Source: Bacteroidetes bacterium GWF2_40_14
GTDB lineage: Bacteria; Bacteroidota; Bacteroidia; Bacteroidales; UBA932
NCBI GenBank assembly: GCA_001769195.1
Contig: MEOK01000005.1
Coordinates: 62,001 to 126,000, forward strand
Length of the DNA: 64,000 bases
Direction: 5' to 3'
Below, one piece after another: positions 56,935-64,000 of the stretch. Below the pieces are notes generated by a model that worked only from the letters and a program-made list of their open reading frames with translations, searched no databases and had not been told where the DNA came from. A program made the position numbers and the translations under genes. The stretch's first letter is position 1. Each line of letters opens with the position of its first letter.

Positions 56935-58416
56935 ATGAATAACCTTATAATGGTAATATTCGGTGGCTCAGGCGACCTTACCAGAAGAAAACTTATCCCT
57001 GCATTGTACAAACTATATACTGGACAAAGACTGCCTCTGACTTTCAATATACTTGGCGTGGGCAGGACCAGATATGAAGATGACAGTTACAGATTACATC
57101 TAAAGAAAAACATTAAGGAATTTATCAACGAAAACGAACTGAACAGTAATTCCGTCGAAAGATTCCTTGCAACTATACACTATATTTCAATTGACCAGTC
57201 ACAGGAAAAGGAATATGTACTTCTTAGGGAAAAAATTGAACAACTGGGCAATGGCACGGAAAATTACCTGTTTTATCTTGCAACTCCACCTTCATTATAC
57301 GAAGACATTCCTCTTTTTCTTAAGAGTGCTGGATTAGATAAAGGCAGGATTGTCGTTGAAAAACCATTCGGATACGATCTGAAATCGGCTGTCAGGATGA
57401 ACAAAATTTTTAAAGGCGTTTTTTCAGAAGAACAGATATTCCGTATCGACCATTTTCTTGGCAAAGAGACCGTCCAGAACATACTTGCACTCAGGTTTGC
57501 AAATGGAATTTTTGAACCATTGTGGAACAGAAATTACATCGATCGTGTGGAAATAACAGCTGTGGAAAATTTTGGAATAGAAAACAGAGGTGGCTTTTAT
57601 GACAGCACCGGTGCATTGAGGGATATGGTTCAAAATCATCTTATCCAGCTTCTTGCATTGGTTGCAATGGAACCACCTGTTGCCTTTAATGAGAAAGAGT
57701 TCAGAGATGAGGTGGTAAAGGTATACAGGTCACTCAAGCCTATGAACAATCAGGAGATTGCCAAAAGCGTGATTCGTGGCCAATATGTGGGTGTGGACAA
57801 AACAATCAAAGGTTACAGAGAAGAGAATAGTGTTGCTGCCGGATCACACACCGAAACATTTCTTGCAATGAAAATCTTTCTCGCCAACTGGAGATGGGAA
57901 GGAGTTCCTTTTTACATACGAACAGGAAAACAGATGCCGACCAAAGTATCGGAAATAATAATCCATTTCAAGAGTACACCCCACAGACTTTTCAGCAGCA
58001 GAGAAGAGTGTCCCGAGCAGAACCAGCTGATAATAAGAATTCAGCCAAATGAAGGTTGTGTACTTAAATTCGACATGAAGGTCCCTGGAGGCGGGTTCGA
58101 TGTCAAACAAGTGCCAATGGAGTTTACATTTGATAAATTAGGCGGAGTGCCAATGGATGATGCATATTCCAGATTGCTTGAAGATTGCATTAGCGGGGAG
58201 AGCACATTGTTTACACGAAGTGATGCTGTAGAAGAGAGTTGGAGATTTTTTGACCCTGTTTTGAAGTACTGGAGTGATAATACAAATTTTCCATTGTATG
58301 GATATCCTGCCGGAACATGGGGCCCACTTGAAAGCGAAACAATCATTGACGGGGGTAAAAAATGGACAAATCCGTGTAAAAATCTGACAAATACAGACTT
58401 ATATTGTGAACTTTAA
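56935..58416 (+). CDS. zwf: Glucose-6-phosphate 1-dehydrogenase
   Basis: This 493-residue enzyme commits glucose 6-phosphate to the oxidative pentose phosphate pathway. The nucleotide-binding motif is FGGSGDLTRRKLIPALY (about 9-25). The signature RIDHFLGKETVQN (about 169-181) includes the catalytic His-associated region, and VEKPFG follows the cofactor domain. The C-terminal domain is complete. It lies between gnd and pgl with gaps of 18 and 17 bases. Confidence 0.96.
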   Translation: MNNLIMVIFGGSGDLTRRKLIPALYKLYTGQRLPLTFNILGVGRTRYEDDSYRLHLKKNIKEFINENELNSNSVERFLATIHYISIDQSQEKEYVLLREKIEQLGNGTENYLFYLATPPSLYEDIPLFLKSAGLDKGRIVVEKPFGYDLKSAVRMNKIFKGVFSEEQIFRIDHFLGKETVQNILALRFANGIFEPLWNRNYIDRVEITAVENFGIENRGGFYDSTGALRDMVQNHLIQLLALVAMEPPVAFNEKEFRDEVVKVYRSLKPMNNQEIAKSVIRGQYVGVDKTIKGYREENSVAAGSHTETFLAMKIFLANWRWEGVPFYIRTGKQMPTKVSEIIIHFKSTPHRLFSSREECPEQNQLIIRIQPNEGCVLKFDMKVPGGGFDVKQVPMEFTFDKLGGVPMDDAYSRLLEDCISGESTLFTRSDAVEESWRFFDPVLKYWSDNTNFPLYGYPAGTWGPLESETIIDGGKKWTNPCKNLTNTDLYCEL

Positions 58417-58433
58417 TTTTATAAGAAAATGAT

Positions 58434-59120
58434 ATGAAAGAGGCAGTTCACTTAACAGAATGTCTTATACAAAACATTACTGATAAATTTTCTCTTGACA
58501 TTAGCCCGGAATCCAGATTTTATCTGGCAATCTCGGGAGGTTCCAGTCCCGAAAATCTTTTTCGTTTATGGAGTGGTGAATTCAAGGAAGAAATACCTTG
58601 GATAAAAATCGAATTGTTCTGGGTAGACGAAAGATGTGTCTCTCCTTTTGATAATGAGAGCAATTATGGGCAAGCAAAGAAGCTGCTGCTCGATTTTGTG
58701 TCAATCCCGGAGAACCAGATTCACCGTATACACGGAGAAGAAGATCCGGTTTCAGAAGCTGAAAGTTATTCAAGGCTGGTAATGAGTATTTTGCCATCTA
58801 GAGATGGCGTACCGATATTTGATTTCATTGTTTTAGGTGTTGGAGAAGATGGGCATACATCATCAATATTTCCCGGACAGAATCATCTGTATGACTCTAA
58901 ACATCCATATTCAAAATCAGTTAATCCAAATAACGGCCTAAATCGCGTGGCTATGACCGGACTACCTATAACAAGTGCCGGAATGACAGTATTTTATCTT
59001 TCAGGAAAAAATAAAGCAGGCATTATGAAGACGATTTCTAAATGCGAAAACGATACTGAATACCCAGCCGGCTACATGCTAAAACACGCAAAAAACAGTA
59101 AAATATTCTGGGACAAGTAA
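58434..59120 (+). CDS. pgl: 6-phosphogluconolactonase
   Basis: This 228-residue enzyme hydrolyses 6-phosphogluconolactone, the step between zwf and gnd. It is of the DevB/NagB-like family: LAISGGSSPENLF (about 31-43), FWVDERCVSPFDNESNYGQAKK (in the 60s-80s) and VLGVGEDGHTSSIFPG (about 138-153). Length is slightly short but within the family. It ends the operon; a tandem repeat starts three bases after its stop. Confidence 0.94.
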   Translation: MKEAVHLTECLIQNITDKFSLDISPESRFYLAISGGSSPENLFRLWSGEFKEEIPWIKIELFWVDERCVSPFDNESNYGQAKKLLLDFVSIPENQIHRIHGEEDPVSEAESYSRLVMSILPSRDGVPIFDFIVLGVGEDGHTSSIFPGQNHLYDSKHPYSKSVNPNNGLNRVAMTGLPITSAGMTVFYLSGKNKAGIMKTISKCENDTEYPAGYMLKHAKNSKIFWDK

Positions 59121-59122
59121 TA

Positions 59123-59172
59123 TTGCCTAATGCCTAATGCCCATTGCCTAATGCCTAATGCCTATTGCCTAA
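59123..59172. repeat. 21-bp tandem repeat (TTGCCTAATGCCTAATGCC[C/T]A), about 2.4 copies
   Basis: Unit 1 is at 59123-59143, unit 2 at 59144-59164 with one base difference, and a partial unit follows at 59165-59172. Each unit is itself built from 7-bp steps (TGCCTAA / TGCCCAT). It fills the whole gap between pgl and the convergent GH16 gene. It also supplies the GH16 stop codon and the last codons. Similar heptamer-based arrays occur between genes in other Bacteroidetes and cyanobacteria. Confidence 0.85.
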
Positions 59173-59998
59173 AAAACACCCTCACATAGTCAATGTCGTG
59201 GAACTGTGGAAAAACAGTAGTAGAATCAGGATCACCCGGCCAGCTGCCTCCTATGGCAGTGTTCAGTATCAGATAGTGGTCATTGTGAGGAACACCTTCT
59301 GTTGCGGTATGTATCAATTTACCGTCGAGATACCATCTTATTGCATCTGCTTCCCACTCAAGAACATAAATATGATAGTCGTCGACATATGATACATCTC
59401 CCCTGATTGTTGCTGATGATGTTTTCTTTACGCCTTGAAAAGAGTAGTAATGAAAGGTGGCGTACATAACCATTGGTTCATGACCCAGGAATTCCATAAT
59501 GTCAATTTCGCTGTACCATGGTCTGTATTCCGGAATGGAACTCTCTCGCCCATTGGCAACAGCTTCACTCATTACATATTCCATCTGCCAGTCCCTGTTT
59601 TGAGGATAAAGCCAGTATGCAGGCCACATTCCTTTACCAACCGGAAGCTTTCCTCTTATTTCAATTCTCCCGTATGTTATTGCCAGCTTGTCCTTTGTGT
59701 CAAGGCGTCCGCTGGTAAAATGTTTGTTCCCAAAATCTCTAACTCGGCTCCTTATTCGCAGGCACCCGTTTTCCAGATATACATCATCCGGAACATAGTA
59801 CTGGAGCTCGTTATGTTTACTGGTTTCACGGGTAAGTACGTTCCATTTGGTAAGATCCAGAACTTTCCCATTGAACTCATCGTTCCATACCATTTTCCAT
59901 TCTTTCTTGCCGCTCTCTGTAGATTTCTGGCTGTAAGTAAAAGAAGAAGAAATAATTAGCAAAAAAACAAGTGCAAGCAAAGATTTTAAATTTCTCAT
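59162..59998 (-). CDS. Glycoside hydrolase family 16 (beta-glucanase/laminarinase-like)
   Basis: This 278-residue secreted enzyme has a signal peptide (about 1-23). The mature jelly-roll domain begins WKMVWNDEFNG. The catalytic motif is E164-I-D-I-M-E169 (nucleophile and acid/base), the form with one extra residue typical of laminarinases and related enzymes. The usual cleft residues WPAYWL are at about 125-130. A long insertion (about 131-163) separates them from the catalytic strand. Likely substrates are beta-1,3 or mixed-linked glucans. No SusC/SusD pair or carbohydrate-binding domain is nearby. The last codons lie inside a tandem repeat. Confidence 0.9.
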   Translation of the reverse strand: MRNLKSLLALVFLLIISSSFTYSQKSTESGKKEWKMVWNDEFNGKVLDLTKWNVLTRETSKHNELQYYVPDDVYLENGCLRIRSRVRDFGNKHFTSGRLDTKDKLAITYGRIEIRGKLPVGKGMWPAYWLYPQNRDWQMEYVMSEAVANGRESSIPEYRPWYSEIDIMEFLGHEPMVMYATFHYYSFQGVKKTSSATIRGDVSYVDDYHIYVLEWEADAIRWYLDGKLIHTATEGVPHNDHYLILNTAIGGSWPGDPDSTTVFPQFHDIDYVRVFFRQ

Positions 59999-60049
59999 GA
60001 TGCAAAATATTTAAATTTGTACAGACAAATATATGATTTTTTAAATTAC

Positions 60050-60057
60050 TATATTTG
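60050..60057 (+). promoter_or_regulatory. -7 box for the histidine kinase gene
   Basis: TATATTTG matches the -7 consensus and lies 24 bases upstream of the kinase ATG. No -33 TTTG is seen at the standard spacing. Confidence 0.5.
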
Positions 60058-60081
60058 TAACGAGCATTTATACCAACCAGA

Positions 60082-61809
60082 ATGAATTTTTATAGCATAC
60101 TTTTGTTAGTAATCTCTTTATTGACATTTATTCTGTTGATCTTTACCTACAAGCAAAGGAAAACTGAAGGGACACTTTATTTCTTTCTGATGCTCATGTC
60201 CATTGCCTTTTTCTCATTTTGTTATGCATTTGAAATAAACAGTGTTGGGATTGACAATAAAATGCTTTGGCTGAGAATTGGCTATACAGGGTTGTCTACC
60301 ATCTCTCTCTTCTATATGCTGTTTATAATAAGTTTTGCAGGAAAGAGAGCATGGTTATCGGGAAATATGCTGATATTTCTCTTTTCCTTACCAGCGTTGG
60401 TGCTTTTTTTCAATTATACAAATGACTGGCATCATCTCTTTTATACAAGCATTTCTATTAAGGAGACAGGGCCATTTTCAATTCTTATCCTCAAGAGGGG
60501 ATTCCTTTACTGGTTGATTATTCTATATTCATATGTTTTCAATCTAGTTGCAACATTCCTTTTACTGCAGATTATTTTCACAAAGAGGGGTGTATTCAGG
60601 TCACAATCACTGTTGATGCTGTCTGCCTCTCTACCTCCATGGATAATAAACTTATTATATGTGCTCAGACATAGTCCTCAAGGCATTGACCTGAGTGCTT
60701 TCGGGTTTTTCTTTACTGCAATAGTCATGTCAATAGGTCTTTTTCAGTTTCATCTTTTAGGTTTTTTGCCAATTGCGTTGGACAATGTATTCAAGAGCAT
60801 GCATGATGGTGTTATACTTATAGACAAGAAAAATCATATAATAAATTTCAATGATGCTGCAAAAAAGATATTTGTCCGCTTAACGGGTAAAGTCATTGGA
60901 AAGGACGTAAAAGAGGTGTTTCATGAATATGAAAATCTTATTGGCAGAATTGAATCAGACAACATAGATGTCTTTAATTTTTCTATGGGGAATGGAGATG
61001 ATATAACCTATCTTAAAGCAAAAATCCTACCTGTAAAAGACAAACGTGAGATAAAGATTGGTAGCATTATAATGTTATACGACATAACAGTACAGACACT
61101 CGCCGAGAACGAACTCAAGCAGACAAATGCTACTAAAGACAAGCTATTCTCAATTATTGCACATGACCTTAGAGGGCCGTTTGGCAGCATTATTGGACTT
61201 CTTGATATTTTAAACGATCAGATAAGAGATTTTGACAAGGACGAGATAAGCAAAATGGTAGAAATAATTGGCAACCAAGCTCACAATACATACAGGCTGG
61301 TAGAGAATCTGCTTTTTTGGTCAAGAAGTCAGGTGGGGCAGATAAGTTTCTATCCCGAATCTGTCTATCTCAAGAACATAATCAGTGAAGTTACCGAAGT
61401 TCTTTTATCTTCTGCCGCCTTAAAGAATGTTACTATTAAAACCGATATCGGACAAGGAATCGCGGTTAATGCAGATAAGGAGATGTTAAAGATTATTATT
61501 AGAAATATAGTCAGCAATGCCATTAAGTATTCAAATATTGGGGGATATATATTGATTTCTGCAACACTGAAAAAAGAAATGGCAGAAATATCAGTAATGG
61601 ACAATGGAATTGGCATGGCTCCCGATATTATGTCCGGTCTGTTTCACCTGACGGCGCAGAAATCTACAGCCGGTACTTCAAATGAAGAGGGAACCAGACT
61701 AGGCCTGATAATATGCAAGGAATTTGTAGAGAAGCAGGGTGGCACTATCTGGGTTGAGAGTGAGCAGAGCAGAGGAAGTATAATTCATTTTACACTGCCT
61801 GTATCTTGA
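60082..61809 (+). CDS. Membrane histidine kinase with 7TM sensor and PAS domain
   Basis: This 575-residue kinase has seven predicted membrane helices in the first ~225 residues, resembling the HisKA_7TM (7TMR) sensor. A PAS-like domain follows (about 230-345, VILIDKKNHIINFNDAAKKIF). The HisKA domain carries H361 in IIAHDLRGPFGSI. The HATPase has an N box (RNIVSNAIKYS), a G1 box (VMDNGIGMAP) and a degenerate G2 region (GTRLGLIICKEF, with TR where GLG is usual). No response regulator is encoded next to it, so it is an orphan kinase. Its last 20 bases overlap the convergent patatin gene. The ligand is unknown. Confidence 0.88.
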   Translation: MNFYSILLLVISLLTFILLIFTYKQRKTEGTLYFFLMLMSIAFFSFCYAFEINSVGIDNKMLWLRIGYTGLSTISLFYMLFIISFAGKRAWLSGNMLIFLFSLPALVLFFNYTNDWHHLFYTSISIKETGPFSILILKRGFLYWLIILYSYVFNLVATFLLLQIIFTKRGVFRSQSLLMLSASLPPWIINLLYVLRHSPQGIDLSAFGFFFTAIVMSIGLFQFHLLGFLPIALDNVFKSMHDGVILIDKKNHIINFNDAAKKIFVRLTGKVIGKDVKEVFHEYENLIGRIESDNIDVFNFSMGNGDDITYLKAKILPVKDKREIKIGSIIMLYDITVQTLAENELKQTNATKDKLFSIIAHDLRGPFGSIIGLLDILNDQIRDFDKDEISKMVEIIGNQAHNTYRLVENLLFWSRSQVGQISFYPESVYLKNIISEVTEVLLSSAALKNVTIKTDIGQGIAVNADKEMLKIIIRNIVSNAIKYSNIGGYILISATLKKEMAEISVMDNGIGMAPDIMSGLFHLTAQKSTAGTSNEEGTRLGLIICKEFVEKQGGTIWVESEQSRGSIIHFTLPVS

Positions 61810-62563
61810 TATTCTTTTGCAGGGCCAGTTTCATTGCATCATACCCTAGCTTGTAAATCTCATCTACCTTCCGGAAGTCATACAAACGGTACTGCATCGC
61901 TTGTTCTACTTCTATAAGTATGTCACACATTTTTTTATCCTCAACGGTATTAGCTCGGAACATCATATGGTAAGATCGTTCTGCAACTCCGACAATTGTT
62001 TTGGAATATTTTTGTGAGATAAGAGGACTTACATTTATTCCAATAACCATCTCACAGCTTTCTCTTATAACAGAAACGGGAAAATTTCTGAAGATGCCCC
62101 CATCAACATAATGTACCCCATCAATCTCTATCGGATTGAAGAAAACAGGAACACATGCAGATGCCATGACTTTTTTGCATAATTCTCCGGTTGAGAAAAC
62201 TACACTTTTCCCATGGTCAAAATCTGTAGCTACAACATAGAGTGGTATTTTAAGATCTTCAAATGTATCTGCATTTATGTTGTCTTTGAGAAACCTGACA
62301 AAATCGGAAGTTCCAAAGAGGCCCCTTTTTGGTATAGTCAACTCTACGAAACTGTTAAAATACTTGGCTTTAAATATTTTACGAATATCATCAGGAGATT
62401 GTCCAGAAGAATATAATGCACCAACAATAGCACCGGCACTGGTACCGGAGATAACATCTGGCTTGAGTCCAAATTCTTCCATAGCCATAAGTGCACCAGC
62501 ATGAGCAAAACCCTTAACACCACCTCCTGAGAGAGTAAGTCCGAGCTTATGTACCTTATTCAT
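61790..62563 (-). CDS. Patatin-like phospholipase
   Basis: This 257-residue protein should hydrolyse acyl lipids with a Ser-Asp dyad. The oxyanion loop SGGGVKGFAH, the nucleophile in GTSAG and the DGG motif (VDGGIFRNFPV) are all present. There is no signal peptide, so it is cytoplasmic or membrane-associated. I prefer the start at 62563 (MNKVHKLGLTLSGGG). An ATG at 62590 would overlap the ADH gene by 14 bases and add nine residues. It follows the iron alcohol dehydrogenase on the same strand. Confidence 0.9.
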   Translation of the reverse strand: MNKVHKLGLTLSGGGVKGFAHAGALMAMEEFGLKPDVISGTSAGAIVGALYSSGQSPDDIRKIFKAKYFNSFVELTIPKRGLFGTSDFVRFLKDNINADTFEDLKIPLYVVATDFDHGKSVVFSTGELCKKVMASACVPVFFNPIEIDGVHYVDGGIFRNFPVSVIRESCEMVIGINVSPLISQKYSKTIVGVAERSYHMMFRANTVEDKKMCDILIEVEQAMQYRLYDFRKVDEIYKLGYDAMKLALQKNIKIQAV

Positions 62564-62576
62564 TACAGGTGTGGTG

Positions 62577-63722
62577 TTACTTAACGGCATCGAGAATCTC
62601 TCCTGCTACATGAGCGTCAACTGACCTGTTTTCTCCTAAGTGAAGATTTCTTTCAGTGAACCTCTTTTTAATTTCATCTATAGTTTCCTGTCCTACACCA
62701 TTTTCATGTAATCTGGTTTTCAAACCAAGGGAACGGAAAAACTCTTCTGTCCTGTCAATGATCATTCTTATGGCAACCTCTCTGTCAGAATGTTCTATTC
62801 CCCAGACTCTTTTCCCGTATTGTAAAATCTTGTCCCCTTTTTCACCCCTTAGTATCCACATTGTGCCTGGAAGTACTATAGTAAGACTGTGGCCATGTGT
62901 TATTCCGTTAAGTGCCGTAAGTTCGTGACCTATCATATGTGTGGCCCAATCCTGAGAAACGCCTAAAGCAATGAATCCGTTGAGACCCATTGTAGCAGAT
63001 AACATAAATGTGGCCATTGATTCATAGTCGTGCTGGTTTTCTTTTATTTTTGGCGCCACTTCTATGATTGTCTGAAGTATTCCCTCTGCCCATCTGTCCA
63101 TAAGCGGAGACTGACCTGTAGTTGTAAGGTATTGCTCAATTACATGGACAAAGGTATCGGCCAGACCACACGCCACCTGATATGGAGGAAGAGAAAATGT
63201 AGTTTCCGGATCTAGTACCGAAAATACCGGATAGTTAGAGAAAAAGGAGAACTTCTCCTTTGTAGCTTTGTTTGAGATAACTGCTCCTCTGTTCATTTCT
63301 GAGCCAGTAGCCGGTAATGTAATGACAGCTGCCATTGGAAGGGCCGATTTATAAAGCGATGGTTTTCTGACAAGATCCCATGCGTCACCGTCAAAGAGGG
63401 CTCCAGCAGCAATTAGTTTTGATCCATCTACAACAGACCCTCCTCCAACTGCAAGCACAAAGTCGCAACTCTCCTGTTTTGCAAGTGCAATAGCCGCTCT
63501 CAGGGTTTCTATGGTAGGATTTGGCTCAATCCCCCAGAATTCTATGGTATGGTGATCTTTCAATGCTTCTATAACCTGATTATATACACCATTCTTTTGG
63601 ACACTTCCTCCTCCGAATGTAAGCAGTACTTTACTGTCTAGAGGTACTTCTGTTGTAAGTGAAGCTATCGATCCTTTACCAAAAATTAGTTTTGTGGTAT
63701 TTTGAAAAATAAAATTATTCAT
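62577..63722 (-). CDS. Iron-containing alcohol dehydrogenase (YqhD/BDH type)
   Basis: This 381-residue enzyme reduces aldehydes or oxidises alcohols with NAD(P)H. I start at 63722 (MNNFIFQNTTKLIFGKG), the normal family start. GGGSVQKNG (about 36-44) and VGGGSVVDGSK (about 91-101) bind the cofactor; GGGS favours NADPH as in YqhD. The iron-ligand region has LADTFVHVIEQY (about 190-201) and ITHGHSL (about 265-271). Physiological substrates may be butanal-type or glyoxal-type aldehydes. The patatin gene follows directly. Confidence 0.93.
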   Translation of the reverse strand: MNNFIFQNTTKLIFGKGSIASLTTEVPLDSKVLLTFGGGSVQKNGVYNQVIEALKDHHTIEFWGIEPNPTIETLRAAIALAKQESCDFVLAVGGGSVVDGSKLIAAGALFDGDAWDLVRKPSLYKSALPMAAVITLPATGSEMNRGAVISNKATKEKFSFFSNYPVFSVLDPETTFSLPPYQVACGLADTFVHVIEQYLTTTGQSPLMDRWAEGILQTIIEVAPKIKENQHDYESMATFMLSATMGLNGFIALGVSQDWATHMIGHELTALNGITHGHSLTIVLPGTMWILRGEKGDKILQYGKRVWGIEHSDREVAIRMIIDRTEEFFRSLGLKTRLHENGVGQETIDEIKKRFTERNLHLGENRSVDAHVAGEILDAVK

Positions 63723-63806
63723 TTCAGTTGAATTTAAGCTAATATAAGAATAAAAAAAATACCTCCTCAATTAATGTGAATTGCAGAAGATATTATTTTG
63801 TATTTG

Positions 63807-63879
63807 TGGTCCCGGTGGGGATCGAACCCACGACCCCAACATTAAGAGTGTCGTGCTCTACCAACTGAGCTACAGAACC
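63807..63879 (-). tRNA. tRNA-Lys (anticodon CTT)
   Basis: On the minus strand the acceptor GGTTCTG pairs with CGGGACC (two G-U pairs). The D-stem is GCTC/GAGC, and the anticodon stem CGACA/TGTTG encloses the loop CTCTTAA, giving anticodon CTT. The T-arm is GTGGG-TTCGATC-CCCAC. It is 73 bases long with discriminator A and no encoded CCA. It reads AAG codons. Confidence 0.96.
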
Positions 63880-63894
63880 TGGTTAAAACGGCTG

Positions 63895-63902
63895 CAAAGG
63901 TA
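63895..63902 (-). promoter_or_regulatory. -7 box for tRNA-Lys
   Basis: On the minus strand the sequence is TACCTTTG, matching TAnnTTTG, 15 bases upstream of the tRNA 5' end. The remaining ~100 bases to the window end show no gene. Confidence 0.5.
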
Positions 63903-64000
63903 ATAATTATTGCTAAAGTTCTTATGTATTGTTTGATTTGACCGAAAATGGCAACAAGGGTTTGGTTTAATAAGATAATTATTGTAATTTTAATAAAAGG

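Noticed and set aside
59435-59959. 174-residue plus-strand frame antisense to the GH16 gene
   Set aside because: The GH16 frame has a signal peptide and catalytic motif; the antisense frame has none.

Overview
The window is a low-GC chromosomal segment from a member of the Bacteroidetes, most likely the order Bacteroidales. The evidence is the recurrent TAnnTTTG promoter boxes upstream of genes, a tmRNA whose tag reads GNNNYALAA, a TonB-dependent receptor, a DPP4-type S9 peptidase, a fused MsrB-MsrA, a glutaminyl-tRNA synthetase, and the AddAB/RecG gene set. Two genes (mqnC and a UbiD-type decarboxylase) suggest menaquinone is made by the futalosine route. I cannot fix the genus from sequence reading alone.

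Region 1 (1-11390) is the right arm of a prophage. It holds the end of a tail gene, a 1398-residue tail fibre (collagen-like repeats, a NodB-deacetylase-like domain with a degenerate metal motif, four Ig-like repeats), a 1268-residue tail/baseplate protein, then a lysis cassette (holin, N-acetylmuramidase endolysin) and small accessory or membrane genes, closed by a strong terminator. The prophage stops about 70 bp from the 3' end of the tmRNA gene ssrA, a classic integration target. No integrase lies in the window; it would be at the unseen left end.

Region 2 (11458-27523) is core chromosome: ssrA, a LysE-type exporter with a TonB receptor, lnt, and a tight seven-gene minus-strand operon surE - lpxB::ogt - dapF - coaD - double-thioredoxin protein - D-lactate-dehydrogenase-like FAD/Fe-S protein - ubiD. 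The lpxB gene is fused in frame to an O6-methylguanine-DNA methyltransferase, the most unusual gene architecture here. A GAPDH gene with its own terminator follows.

Region 3 (27524-46269) begins with a gene-free stretch of about 600 bp carrying a cluster of CACATATG-like motifs and a textbook TTTG-N20-TATATTTG promoter. It drives a sensor-like membrane protein without an output domain, overlapped with trkH, then a RecD-like helicase and DPP4. After a secreted protein of unknown role, yicC, glnS and a MATE exporter comes a small toxin-antitoxin pair (TacT-like acetyltransferase with an antitoxin lacking its DNA-binding half), the recG-nfo-msrBA operon, pdxA-rnhA and mqnC.

Region 4 (46284-63902) combines central carbon metabolism and DNA repair: gpsA-pgi-addB-addA as one operon, a thioredoxin-fold lipoprotein, the complete oxidative pentose phosphate set gnd-zwf-pgl, a GH16 glucanase whose end overlaps a 21-bp tandem repeat, a 7TM histidine kinase, a patatin phospholipase with an iron alcohol dehydrogenase, and tRNA-Lys(CTT). 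Many convergent gene pairs overlap or abut at their 3' ends, showing a compact genome.
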